A model generated the notes under the pieces. The model was given only the letters and a program-made list of their open reading frames with translations, was not told the origin of the DNA and searched no databases. From the NCBI GenBank assembly GCA_028023455.1, contig JAQFVV010012476.1, positions 4,091,555-4,155,554 on the forward strand: a stretch of 64,000 bases of DNA, in the 5' to 3' direction. Source of the DNA: Epiperipatus broadwayi (lineage: Eukaryota; Onychophora; Udeonychophora; Euonychophora; Peripatidae). Shown piece by piece: positions 1 through 12,239 of the stretch (position 1 is its first letter; each line of letters begins with the position of its first letter). Made by a program: the position numbers and the translations under genes.

Positions 1-589
1 CTATGTTCATAATTTACTCATGACACCAAAATATAGTGACATAGAAACAAAAATTATGCTGTTTATAACTTGTATTTGAGCATTTCAAAATCATGGCTAC
101 TATTTATTGGCTGCTTTGACAATAATATATTTACATACAAATACTATGTTTTTTTTTATACTTATGGTAAACTATGATTAATCAGAAAGCCGTTGTTGCA
201 GAAGTTTTGGATTTGTGAATATCTTGAATTTCAACAATAAACTTTTTCCTTATAGTACAAATTCCAAATGCTGCTGAAATTTAAATTTAAATTTCACTAT
301 TTATAATTTATAAATAGTGATGTGTTTTTACTACATAGTACAAATTTATATTAATAATAGTATAACACATTAAAGCAAAATGTGCTTATATTTATATCAG
401 CACAAAATTTCTAGAAAACAGCAATTAATAGATCATAACAATACTTTGTGATTTTATTCAGATTACAAAAGTTTGTGAATTTGTATTATTTGAAATAATG
501 AGTCTTCCTGTATTTACAAAAATTAAGAGTGATATTTGGACTGAAGTCTTAGTGTTCAACTTAATGTTAGAAATTCTGTTATATCATTG
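1..589. other. AT-rich sequence without recognised features
   Basis: No convincing open reading frame, RNA gene or mobile element core is visible. The sequence is low-complexity AT-rich DNA up to the start of the tandem repeat. Confidence 0.6.
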
Positions 590-1115
590 TTTAATAGATT
601 ATTCCATGTTTTATTTTTATAAAAACCTCTGTCCATTTTTAAAATTTTAAATTTGGCTTTTGTTTTATCAATGTTTATCAACAGTGTCCATGTTTCTGCT
701 CCATGTTTAAACTCATTGTATTAGTTTTAGCAGATTATTCTCTGTTTTATTTTTATAAAATCTGTTCTTTTTTATTATTTAAACCTGACTTTTGTTTCAT
801 CAAGGTTTATCTATAGTGTCCATATTTGTGATCCATGTTTAAACTCATTATATTAGCTTTTAGTAGATTATTCCATGTTTTATTTATATAAAAAACCTCT
901 GTCCATTTTTTTATTTAAAATTGGATTTTGTTTTATCAATGTTTATTTATAGTGCCCATGTTTGTGATCCATGTTTAAACCTATTGTATTAGTTTTAATA
1001 GATTATTCTATGTTTTATTTCTATAAAAAACCCTGTGCATTCTTTATTTCAAATTAGATTTTGTTTTGTCAATATTTATCTATGGTGTTCATGTTTCTGA
1101 TCCATGTTTATATCC
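590..1115. repeat. Four-unit tandem repeat, about 134 bp period
   Basis: A block beginning AGATTATTC, followed by TGTTTTATTT, an A-rich patch, TTTTGTTT.ATCAA and then GATCCATGTTTA, recurs four times. The AGATTATT anchor starts at about 596, 732, 865 and 1000, giving periods of 133-136 bp. The units have diverged by substitutions and small indels, so the array is old. No ORF or ribozyme core is visible in the unit. Confidence 0.85.
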
Positions 1116-2431
1116 AAAACATGCTACATTTTTAAGCATACAAAGTTTCTATCTATGGTTATGACACAGACTAAAGATAAGTTGACCATCCTTATTTTAC
1201 TTTATTGGTTATGAATAGATAACTATGCATTCCAGAAATAAAATGCACTCAAGATTTTTATATTTTATTCTGCAAGATAATTGCAATGTGTATAGTGTAA
1301 TGCAGTAGTAGCGTGAATCTCAAAGTCCATGGATTACACCATAACTTTGACATTTCCAGCCTTTGAAATTTAATAAAAACTCATGAGCAATAAAACCATT
1401 GATTATTTTGCTGTAAATTAGTTGTGAAAAAATAGCTCTCTCTTACCTTTGTGCACCAGAATTAGGTTAAGTTGTAAGTTATATAATAAAATCTAAGCTA
1501 TTTCCTGGCTATGCAGCCATGCTTAAAATAAATAAATCAATTTTCAATAATCTCTTTAATTGGTTGCTAAAATAAACAATCAAATGTGCTTTTTTAAATT
1601 AGTGTGACTTATAAAACTATTATACATATGTGTGTATGGATTGTGTGTATATATTATCATTAAATGTAGAATTAAAATCAAAATGCCAATATGAACTGCA
1701 GTTGAGAGAGTGGCTAACAATGGGAGACTAACTGACAATGTTCATGTGATATAAAAATGTAATTATCACTTGAATGAAAAGATAAGTAACAGGTCAGATG
1801 ACCATCCTTGAACAGAATGTGACATCTAACAGTATTCAACTGTCAGCCAAATGGAATATGTAAAAATCTAATTTAAATAATATCATATACATAATAATTC
1901 CTCAATATTAAGAGAGCAGCCAATCAGCAAGAGCTATGCATCTGGTGAACTACACCAAAAGTGCACTCAGCTGTATTTTAAGAAGTAACTATTTCATAAG
2001 AGGGAAATAATGAAACCTTTCCAGTTATGGATGTTAAGAACATTTCACTAACTAAAATTAAAAACAGCAATTATGATCAAATCTGTATAAGTAGAAACAA
2101 GCCAATTATTCAATAAATAAGACTGAAGGCTATCCACAGTAAAACTAAAAATCTTATACAGATCACATAACATATTTTAAAGTGATATACACATTATAAG
2201 TTATAATAAATTTAATAAGCACCTAAATGTTTTATGGCTTATCAAATATGTGATCCAATGAATATAAAATATCAATTCATGGAAGAACCAAGTCTGTAAA
2301 CATTATTATTCTTATCTTCTTCTTTTCACTTTCTTTGCATCTTTCTTCATATACTCATATATATATAACTATTTAAATACTTTTTTATACACACTTCAAT
2401 GTAATTTTTATATAATTCCGCCTTTATTTTC
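1116..2431. other. AT-rich intergenic/intronic-type sequence
   Basis: Apart from a possible SINE relic at 1300-1402, nothing recognisable is seen here on either strand. Confidence 0.5.
1300..1402 (+). repeat. Decayed tRNA-derived SINE-like copy (family S2)
   Basis: The order of motifs matches the copy at 10540-10644: a GTAGTAGCGTGAATCTCAAA start, GATCCATGGAT-like middle, then an ending with ACTCATGAGCAATAAAACCA. The tail reading CAATAAAAC is shared with the copies near 20.8-21.1 and 39.0 kb. The tRNA-like box A/B content is too eroded to be an active gene. Confidence 0.45.
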
Positions 2432-2472
2432 CTTACAGTTTCAACTGTTCACAGTCTTCATCAGAGCTACAA
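2432..2472 (-). ncRNA. Hammerhead-like core, family D (relic)
   Basis: Read on the minus strand, CTGATGA (2464 down to 2458) is followed by a possible stem II (ACTG/CAGT pairing around a short GAA-containing loop) and then GAAAC. The spacing fits a hammerhead catalytic core. Stem III would be only A-U and C-G with a one-base loop before GTA, and stem I pairing is poor, so the copy is probably inactive. A second family D-like copy is at 5452-5500 on the plus strand. Confidence 0.4.
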
Positions 2473-2504
2473 CATTTAAACATATATTCATATTACCATT
2501 ATTT

Positions 2505-3545
2505 TATATACATATCTAAGTACATATTTTTACTATTTCTAATTACATTTAATTTTAACTAATTTACTTTTACATCTTTTAATACATACTTATTAGTTAT
2601 TATTTTTATTCCATTCCATTTTTATTTTACATCTAATTTACCTATCTACTATCATTCTTTTATCACTATATATTTATATATCACACTTCATTTCCATTAT
2701 CTCTATCTAACTCCTTTATTCTTTTTTTATTATTTCTTTATAATTCTTCTATATTCTTGTTTTATCTTTATATACATATTTTGTTCTTACATTAATAATT
2801 TCTATTTTATTTTTATTTTTATTTCTATCTTTATTTTTACTTTTTATTTTTACTTAATTTATTTTACTTACCTCTTATATAACTTTTATTCTTCTTATAA
2901 TTGCAACTGATTATTTTTTTTAAAAAATATTAGCCTCTTTTTCATATATTCATTTAATTAATTAAAAGGATAAAGCCAAATACAAATAGAGATGGGGAAT
3001 AAAACATTATTTTTATATATTAATTATTATTAATAATAAAAAGTATATATAAAAGAATATATATGAAAATTGTTTTTTAAAAAAATTAAAAAATGGAATA
3101 AAAAGTTAGGAAAATTGATAATAGAGTGAGTTACATTAAAAAAATATATGAAAAAAAGTAAAAAAAAATATTAAAAAAATTGTCAGTTGCAATCATAAAA
3201 AGAAAGCGTAAAAGTTATGTAAGAGGTAAGTAAAATAAAATATGTAAAAAATAAAAATAAAATAGAAATTATTAATAAAAGAATAAAATATGTATATAAA
3301 GATAAAAGAAGAATATAGAAGAATTATAAAAAAATAATAAAAAAGATAGAGGTAATAAAAATGAAAAGTTAAATAAAAATGTATTATGATAAAAGAATGA
3401 CAGTAAAATGATTTGTAAATTAAAGGTAAAAATAAAAATGAAATGGAATAAAAATAATAATAAATAAATAATAAGTATGAATAAAAAGATGTAAAGGTAA
3501 ATTAGTTAAAATTAGATGTAGTTACAAATAATATAAAAAATATGA
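2505..3545. repeat. Imperfect inverted repeat with arms of about 370-400 bp
   Basis: The left arm (about 2505-2910) is T-rich and G-poor and the right arm (about 3181-3545) is its A-rich, C-poor complement. Clear matching anchors are CTTACCTCTTATATAACTTT (2868) against AAAAGTTATGTAAGAGGTAAG-type sequence (about 3207-3230), TTGCAACTGA against TCAGTTGCAA, and TAACTAATTTAC against GTAAATTAGTTA near the outer ends. About 270 bp of AT-rich DNA separates the arms. A family D ribozyme relic lies just outside the left arm and a family A copy abuts the right arm, so this may be a foldback insertion of a repeat related to them. Confidence 0.75.
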
Positions 3546-3850
3546 CTATATAAGCTAATGGGCTTGGACTGAAAACATTAAGGTGTTTTCAGTTTAAGAC
3601 TCATAGTTTTGTAGTTAAATGGAGATAAAAGGTTGTTGCTGGATGGTTGCATTAGGATCCTAATATCTAGATGCAGTGCTCTCAGATCCAAGGCTCCTCA
3701 CTGATGAAGACCATAAGCGAGAAACAAGGTTGGGGATATTGGATAAATAGGCACTAGATGGGGATTTTATGCACAAGCCATCTGGCATCCATTGATTACT
3801 CTAGCTTGCTGTGTGTGGCAATATGTATAGTGAGTTTTGCCTGTTTTAAC
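3546..3850 (+). mobile_element. Family A ribozyme-bearing repeat, copy 1
   Basis: The copy runs from a TATAAGCTAATGGGCTTGGA-type start to a TGAGTTTTGCCTGTTTTAAC end. Internal landmarks shared with other copies are GATAAAAGGTTG, GCAGTGCTCTCAGATCCAAG, the hammerhead core, GGGGATATTGGATAAATAGG, ATTTTATGCACAAGCC and CATCCATTGATTACTCT. No ORF is present. It is best read as a non-autonomous element of the type that carries a hammerhead in an LTR-like or SINE-like unit. Confidence 0.8.
3686..3744 (+). ncRNA. Hammerhead ribozyme motif, family A (partly eroded)
   Basis: CTGATGA is at 3701-3707 and GAAAC at 3721-3725. Outer stem I pairs ATCCAA (3686-3691) with TTGGAT (3739-3744). Inner stem I pairs bases before CTGATGA with GGGGA. 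Stem II is weakened (GACC/AGCG-type mismatches) and the GTC triplet has become GTT, so cleavage is doubtful. The intact relatives are at 10968-11025 and 43036-43094. Confidence 0.6.
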
Positions 3851-5451
3851 ATATTTATGATTACCAAATGACCTGTTTTAAAGAGTATGACTTGTTGTCT
3901 CTAAGAATTACATTGGGATGGGCATTTGTCGTGTATTTAACAAGCAATAAAATTTTGCATATGTTTTTATTTCTAAAACTTTTGAAATATTTATAACAGA
4001 TAATATGACATTTCCCTCTATGAACTGGCTTACAAAGTATAAAGTTGTATTGCCCACCAGTCAATGCACATTAGAACTAGTACAGTAGTTTTTTACATCT
4101 TAATAAACTGTCACATAAATAAGTAATTTATTATACATATTTAATAAAAAATTATAATCTAAATATCCTCTAATTAAAAAAAAAACAGTTTCTGATAATT
4201 ATGTAAAATACAATAAACACAGAACTGTGTTTAGTGTTTCTTATGGTGATGGAAGTGATATTGAACAACATTTAAGTTGAATAATCAAATTTCATCAATG
4301 GAAAAATATCAAATTGTTTTCATATTTTTATTTGTTAGGTACTTACATGTTATAAGAGTTGTTTTCATTTTTTGTTATATCATTGTCATTAGTGTTTTTA
4401 ACTTATTTTGTGTAAAATATTTTATTAATAAGCAACATATCTCCCCATTTTTGTGTCATAAAAATTAATTTTAAAAATGTCCCATTTTGAATGTAAATGT
4501 CCCATTTTGGATCCAAATATTTATGTTCAATTTAAATATATTAGACAAAAAATATGTTGAAAATATAGAAAATTGTAGAAATAGAGTCTATAAAATTGAG
4601 TGTATATCATGTCAAGCTATCAATGTTAGAAGTCAATTATGTAGAAAAAACAAAAAAAATCAATTTATAGAAGATTAACCCAGCACAAATATGATTAAAG
4701 TTCATCTTATTATTTACATTTATTAGAGACAGGACACAAATTTGAATAACTAATATACAAATGATTAATTATGCTAACAATAATATAAAAATGATTAGTT
4801 ATATAACAATAGAAGATATAGAAAAAAATAAAGAAATTATCTTAATGAAAAGTATTTGGCCATCTTTAAATAAAGATTTAGGTTTGAAAACATTAATTTT
4901 ATAAAATTGCTCTTTATTAATTAAATAATTATATAAAGATGAAAAATTAAAATAAAATGTGATTTTTGAAAAAAATGCTTTTAGACATCAATAGGGTGAT
5001 AATATAAAACAACTTAAAATTATTTCAGTTAAAATTATTTCAAGTTGTTAAGAGTTAAAAAAGCTAAAGTTATTTAAAATAATTACAAATTTTGAAAAAA
5101 AACAGAATTATATAATAATATTATTCTTAATTAATGCATGTTTAAAACTATAGTGAAATAGGTTTTTAATAAATTATTATAAAAATGTTTTAAAGTCACA
5201 GAAAAGTAAATATATATATATATTAAAAATACAAAATAGTTTATGCAGAACAAATCAATGAAAAATAAGATAAAAGGCTAATATTTATCAATTTATCAAA
5301 GAATTATCAGGATAAATAGTTATGGGGAACATTGATAATTATATATGTTTTTTTTTTAAAAATCCAAATTATAGAATATTGTTTACAATGTTTTTTATAT
5401 ATATGTATGTATACATAAGATTTAATTATATGATTATATATACTTGATTAT
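3851..5451. other. AT-rich sequence without recognised features
   Basis: Short chance ORFs of about 60-70 residues occur here on both strands, but their composition is that of random AT-rich DNA. No domain or splice-coherent pattern was recognised. Confidence 0.5.
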
Positions 5452-5500
5452 TGTAGCTCTGATGATGACTACTGGGCAGTAGATACTAAGCAAGAAGGAA
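5452..5500 (+). ncRNA. Hammerhead-like core, family D (relic)
   Basis: CTGATGA starts at 5459, followed by a hairpin (CTACT pairing with AGTAG across a GGGC-type loop). The position expected to be GAAAC reads GATAC. The layout matches a hammerhead core with one base changed at an essential position, so it is probably dead. Confidence 0.35.
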
Positions 5501-5609
5501 TAAATTTATTTTATTTTATACTGTACATTGCAATGTGTCATTATCATTTGACCTGTTGATGGATGTCTTTGTCTCTTGACAAACATGGCTTTAACTTGCT
5601 CTAAAGCTG

Positions 5610-6215
5610 GAAGTTTTTACATTATCATATAAAATTTATGCTTATTTTAAAGCTTAAAAAGTACCATAATATGCTACCTCTCTAGAATTATTTTACAAGT
5701 AAAAAAATCAATAATATTTAAATTTAAAGTTTTAATAATGGAAGAAAATAGACTTTCATAGTTGCTGATTGGTTGTTGCTCATATTGAACAAAAGGGAGT
5801 GCTTGTCAACAATTTTCACAGCTCCAACTTCTTTGTTTTGATTTTTAAAATGAAAATGAATGTTTTAGAGTATTTTTTAGTGTTTTTTTTTACATATAAT
5901 ATGCTGAAAATAAACTTATTTTAGAAAAATAGTTAAGATATTAGTAAACATTATTTACTTTTACACGAATGTTAATTGAGAAAAAAAATTAATGATGTAC
6001 ACAACATTTTCTAATAGGTTACAAATGTTCTTTTTAGGTTCTTCATTATAAAATATTTTTATAATTATAAATACAAATTTATTTTTTTCATAATCTGATA
6101 AATTATTAATTTGCTTTTTACAAATGAAACAAAATGAATATAATATTAAAAGATGAATATATCATTACTGCTGATTTTGTAATTGATTAGTCAAAAATTT
6201 AGAGTTTTAACTCAC
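5610..6215 (+). repeat. Interspersed repeat X, copy 1
   Basis: This segment aligns in order with 37100-37790. Shared blocks are ATTTTACAAGTAAAAAATCA, TTGTTTTGATTTTTA, ATTTTAGAAAAATAGTTAAG, CTTTTTACAAATGAAAC and TTTTTAACTCA.T followed by a CAAT/CCAAT block. The copy at 37 kb lies inside a TIR transposon, so this one may be an old fragment of a related transposon interior. No coding potential is seen. Confidence 0.7.
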
Positions 6216-6223
6216 TTGATCAA

Positions 6224-6225
<2 letters not shown>

Positions 6226-6288
<63 letters not shown>
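6226..6288. repeat. (TA)n microsatellite
   Basis: About 30 uninterrupted TA dinucleotides. Confidence 0.95.
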
Positions 6289-6289
<1 letters not shown>

Positions 6290-6359
6290 ATGCACAATAG
6301 GAAAAAAAGGGAAAATAAATTATTAAGAAAACATCTGAATAACTTTATTGGCTAACAGT

Positions 6360-6445
6360 TCATAAAAATTTCTAGGACCAGAAGTCGCAGCATCAGAATT
6401 AATCATAAGATCACTCATTCTATAGTCTACCAATTAACTACTGTA
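6360..6445 (-). repeat. SINE-like fragment (family S2, minus strand, relic)
   Basis: On the minus strand it contains a GATTAATTCTGATGCT segment like the AATTGGTTCTGATGCT segment of the 20.8-kb copies, and a short CTATAGAATGAGTGATCT region. It is too diverged for confident family assignment. Confidence 0.35.
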
Positions 6446-6739
6446 TTACTCTGCACTATTGTTTTTTATCCATGGCAATTAAAAGTAAATATATACTTAT
6501 AGATGTCATTGTGAGGAATGTACTGATATAGCCAATTTGTTCTGCAAGATAAGTTAAAGTTTATATTTTTTTGTATATCATTTTGGAAAAAAATTGTTGC
6601 TGTAGAATTTTTTTCTTAATGTGTAAAGTTGAAAAGAAAATTGGAGTGAAAAAAGATAGATTTATCTGGATTTGGAAAGATCAAAAAAATATTGTTAATG
6701 TTTGGAAAGTGTTCCATATGCAATTTTAAATATAAAAAA

Positions 6740-7905
6740 AAAAAAATGGTGTATGTGTTTACAGTAGCTCATATCCGAATATTGAGAGAAGTTATAGAAC
6801 AGATCAATGAATATGAGTTGCCATTATGCTTTGGATTTGTAGATTATGAAAAGGCATTCGATTTTATAAACATTTCTTCAGTGATTAAAGCATTGGATCA
6901 TTAATGTATAGTCCCAGGATATTGTCATATTCTAAAGAATATTTATAAAAATTCAATAGCAACAATTAGATTACATAATGATAATATTAATGGTAAAATT
7001 GAGATGGATTTAAGGCAAAGTGACTTCATATCTTCAAAACTTTTTACAGAAGTGCTGCAAAAAGTATTTTGTAGATTAAAGTGGTAAAGTAAAGGAATAA
7101 AAGTAAATGGAGATTATGTAAGTCATTTGCATTTTACAGATGATGTAGTGCATTAGAGCTTCAGGAAATGTTGCAGGAGCTATCAAATCAAAATAAGAAA
7201 ATAGAACTAAAGGTAAACATTAACAAGACTAAAGTAATGCTCAATGGTTTTTCTCAAAAGATGAAAACAAAAATTGATTATGATGAGTTACAAGAAGTTA
7301 ACAACTTCAAATACCTTAGTGAAATAATTACTATATATAGAAACATAATTGATGAAATTAATCATAGAATTAAGCTTGGTTGGAATGCTTTTGTTAGAAA
7401 TAACTTAACACTAAAAGGAAATATGCCTATGTGTTTAAAAAGGAAGGTTTTTAATAGATGTGTTTTACCAGTTCTTACTTACGGATCTGAGACTTGGATA
7501 CTTAATAGAAGAGCAATTCTGAGACTTCAGACCACTCAAAGATGTATGGAGAGATGCATGTTAGGGGTAACAAGAAAATATCGAAAATGTAATATATGGA
7601 TAAGAGAACAAACAAGTATTACTGACATCATTGAAAGAATTAAAAGACAAGTGGAGTTTGGGTTAGACATATTGCTAGAAGTAATGATAATAGATGAACA
7701 ATTGAAATCTTAAACTGGATTCCAAGAGATTGTAACAGACCCAGAAGGAGGTCACATGAGATATGGATGGATGAAATAAGAAAGTGAGCAGGGGTGATTT
7801 GATGAAGACAGGCTAGAGATTGAGAAAGATGGATTGAACTTGGATAGACCTTCCTCGTGCAATGGATTGATAATGGTTGATAATGATAATGATGATGGGA
7901 GACAG
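6740..7905 (+). pseudogene. RTE-like non-LTR retrotransposon, broken reverse transcriptase and C-terminus
   Basis: This is a remnant of the RT protein that would copy RTE RNA at a nicked target. RT motif A is visible as FGFVDYEKAFDFIN near 6829. The next segment reads ILKNIYKNSIATIRL after a stop at 6902. The catalytic box is changed from FADD to FTDD near 7137. The thumb and C-terminal part are open from 7168 to 7713 (INKTKVMLNGF, YLSEIITIYRN, YGSETWILN). The C-terminal [12 protein letters not shown] and WMDEIRK segments follow in shifted frames to about 7880. No endonuclease domain is present, so the copy is 5'-truncated. It ends at a TGATAATGATAATGATGATG stretch that passes into the GATA satellite, as RTE elements often end in a microsatellite. 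Several stops and frameshifts make it inactive. Confidence 0.85.
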
Positions 7906-7965
7906 AGAGAAAGATAGATTGGTGTGTGGATGGATAAATTGATAGATAGATAAGTATGTAGGCAG

Positions 7966-9195
<1,230 letters not shown>

Positions 9196-9330
9196 ATAGT
9201 CCAAGCTATTGTCTTTCTTGTATTTCTCTATGGTTGTGAAATCTAGACACTTATAAACAGAAAATATGTTGATGCATTTAAATGGTAGTGAGGCAATGAT
9301 TATGGAGATAGCATGGATAAAATAAAAAAA
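9196..9330 (+). pseudogene. Short LINE RT C-terminal fragment (possible)
   Basis: One frame reads FLVFLYGCEI then a stop, TLINRKYVDAFKW, which resembles the LLYGCESWTL segment after the RT domain in many LINEs. The fragment is under 150 bp and has stops. Assignment to a clade is not possible. Confidence 0.4.
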
Positions 9331-9866
9331 TGAGCAATTTGATCATTGGTCAAACTAAACCAGATTCATGTTTAAAACGCAAGTAGCCTGGAAAGAATTG
9401 TCATATTTTTGTGACATCATGTGACAGCATAATTTTTGTTTTAATCTTTTGAGTTAAAAATATTTTCCAGTGAATAATAAATAATTTTTCACCAAATTTG
9501 TATTAGTAAGACACATTTCACTTAAGAGTGCATTTGATTAATAAAGATACTGAAATGTACAAATTTAATATAGAATTATATCAAAGTACAAATTAAAAAA
9601 TTAACATCTACAATCTTTGTACTGTTAATAAGTTCCTGTTTCACATTATTTTATTTTTATTGACTTACTTTTTCAAAAAAAAAAACAATTCTGAATGCAA
9701 ATATCATATACTTACCAGAAAACAAATATTTTATTTAATTTTACAAAATTATTATTTTTGATTTTATGAATTTAAAAGAATTCTGAAAACTTGCAAGCAT
9801 GTTGAGTACTTTTGAGTAGAATGGAACCCATTTTCTTAAAATAAAGAAATTAATTAATTTTATCAC

Positions 9867-9958
9867 TTGAAAGCTCATAAGAAGTTTGGAATAATGGACG
9901 TGCCATAACTAGAATTAATCTAAGGATTTTACATTCCAAAGTTTGATAATCTACACGA
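9867..9958 (-). repeat. SINE-like fragment (family S2, minus strand, relic)
   Basis: The minus strand carries TTAGATTAATTCTAGTTATG and AACTTCTTATGAGCT. These match in order the AGAATTGGTTCTAGTATTTG and AACTTCTTATGAACAC blocks of the 20.9-kb copy. Confidence 0.45.
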
Positions 9959-10539
9959 CCAAACTATAAAGAATATCATTTCATCTTGATATTGTTTTAC
10001 TTTTCACTAAATGCTAGTAGGTATTTGTGTTTGAATTAATATGACCTAATATACATTTCAGTTCAACTTTTTTATACCAAGTAAATGTGAACCAGTTGAA
10101 TGAACATTACAGATTTTCACAACTGAATCACTTGAATTGAATTGAGAACATGATTCAATGAACATAATTACAAGGTTAAGTTATTTTGTAACTAATGACA
10201 GGTCAATAACAAATAAAGTGGCATTCTAAACTGTTAGACTTGAATATAATGTGTTTCTACATCATAATGGCAAATTTATAAATTAGTAATTTAAATTCAA
10301 TATAGTCTCTTCTGGTTTGGTTTAGTTGTAAGATTGATATATCTATTTGTGCAATATGTACTAAAAGCTTTCAAACCAGAACAGAATATGAATTATTTTG
10401 GTTCTGATATTGAAACAATTATCCTGCTGAAATTTTTTTTTTTTTTTGAGATTTTGAGAAAGTGGACTTGTTTTAAAAAGTGGAAGTGATTATACAGCAT
10501 TGGTTATGAAGGTATGTTAACACTTTACATGATTTTGCA

Positions 10540-10644
10540 CAGTGGTGGAATGGTAGACCCTGAAACTCAAGATCCATGGATGATGGTCCAGCCCTGTCAA
10601 TTGTGGTACTCAAAATTGTTATGAGGTCCAGAACAATAAAACTG
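10540..10644 (+). repeat. tRNA-derived SINE-like copy (family S2)
   Basis: It starts with CAGTGGTGGAATGGTAGACC, which resembles a tRNA box A region, and ends with GTCCAGAACAATAAAACTG. The tail and layout match copies at 1300, 20730-21105 and 38963. No target duplication was identified. Confidence 0.55.
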
Positions 10645-10825
10645 CTGAACTATTGTTTTTTTAATGATTTCAACTATATAATAAGCAAGTCTAATTAGAT
10701 TTGTAACATTTCAAATAAAAAAAGTAACTCTGTAGTTTACATGCACTTGAAATCCTAGAAATTCAAAGTTGATTCATGAAACATCATATGATCATTGTTT
10801 CATACGCTTGCTCTTAACTGTTATA

Positions 10826-11135
10826 TGAGTATATAAGCTGATGAGCTTGGATTGAAAATATTATGGGGTTTTAAATTTAATTCTCATGGTTTTGCAGTTA
10901 AGTAAAGATAAAAGGTGGCTGCTGGAGGGTTGTATTATATCTTAAGATCTGGGTGCAGTGCTCTCAGATCCAAGGCTCCTCACTGATGAAGGCCACAGGC
11001 AGAAACTAGTCTGGGGATATTGGATGAGAAGGCACTAGATGGAGATTTTATACACAAGCTTTCTGTCATCCATTGATTACTCTGACATGCTCTGAGTGGC
11101 AATATGTATAGAGAGTTTTGCATGTTTTGATTCAT
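10826..11135 (+). mobile_element. Family A ribozyme-bearing repeat, copy 2
   Basis: It shares the full landmark order with copy 1: TATAAGCTGATGAGCTTGGA, GATAAAAGGTGGCTGCTGGA, GCAGTGCTCTCAGATCCAAG, the hammerhead core, TGGATGAGAAGGCACTAGAT, TTTTATACACAAGC and CATCCATTGATTACTCTGAC. It ends near TATAGAGAGTTTTGCATGTT. The ribozyme region is well preserved. Confidence 0.85.
10968..11025 (+). ncRNA. Hammerhead ribozyme motif, family A (well preserved)
   Basis: Outer stem I pairs ATCCAA (10968-10973) with TTGGAT (11020-11025). An internal loop of GGC against TA follows. Inner stem I pairs TCCTCA (10977-10982) with TGGGGA (11012-11017) with one U-G wobble. The core is CTGATGA (10983-10989), GAAAC (11002-11006) and GTC (11009-11011), with a TA link as a minimal stem III. 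Stem II (10990-11001) has lost one base relative to other copies, so GGC/GCC pairs out of register. Type I hammerheads with a very short stem III are known in animal repeats, where dimers may be the active form. Confidence 0.75.
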
Positions 11136-12239
11136 GAACTGTGAATTTTAAGGTCAGGGGTCAACTACACCAAATTACGTAGGAGTAACATTATAATTAA
11201 AAAAGAAATTAATGAGGATTATTGAACAAAGTACCTTTTGCCATTACATCTTCGAAGACATTTTCACAAATAATTAATAACTGATTGATTAATAGTTCAG
11301 GACTACATAATCCAGTTTTGCACCAGAAGTAATTGCTGGACTGTAATTTATGGACCTTGAATTCCAGGGTCTGATATATTATCATTACATGAAACATGCA
11401 CATCACCTAATATATATTCTTTAACAATCAATAAACAGCCTTTATTTTATATATAAGGTAAATGTTTTAGTAATTTTATTATTTTTTCTACTTTGCGCAA
11501 CAGAGCTTCAGGAAAACAAATTGCATGAAAATATCTTTCACGCAAGTTAAAAATAGAACTAAAATCTTTATTCATCAGTTCCATCCCTGCAGGTAGAAAA
11601 GCAAAGTATAATTATTCAAAGGTCGAAGGATAAATAATGGCCGTTTGAAAAGACTGCTTCAATCTTGCAGAAGGAATTTCTGAACTTGAAGGAGGGAGAC
11701 ATCATTCCAGGGTGCTTACTTGAGAAGAAGGAAAATCGTACCAACTTTAGACATTTTATTAAAAATAATAACAAATCAAGAATTTATTAATTCGGTTCTG
11801 AAAAGCAATGAAATAAATGTTGGATTCCTTTAAATTGATCAGGTGAAGTCTGAAAAAAAAATCGATAAAGTAGAGAAATGTAATTTTTATATGTATGTGG
11901 CAAAGTTAAGGTCTTTGCTTCTAGACAGGTAAGATAACCAGGTAAATAGTAACACTTGATCATTTAAAAATGGATAAACTAACTCAAAACTCTTAATTGC
12001 AATTTGTCATCATCTTCATCATTTTAATGGTAAACATGATTATTTTTTTACAATTGGAAATTTGATATTTCTCTTAAAACATATTACCTGGTGCATTTTT
12101 TACTCTTCAGGTAAAAAATAGATACCCATTTTCCAAGCATTATTGACTGGCTAATTGAAATGGTTAAGAGCCATTTTTTCCCCTCACACCATTATAAACA
12201 CAAATAACTGAACTTATTATTACAATTACAATAGCAGTT
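11136..12239. other. No recognised feature
   Basis: Only short chance ORFs are seen, and no mobile element core was identified. Confidence 0.5.

Noticed and set aside
4277-4678. Two 63-residue plus-strand ORFs
   Set aside because: Phe/Ile/Asn/Lys-rich translations as expected by chance from AT-rich DNA; no motif, neighbour or repeat support.
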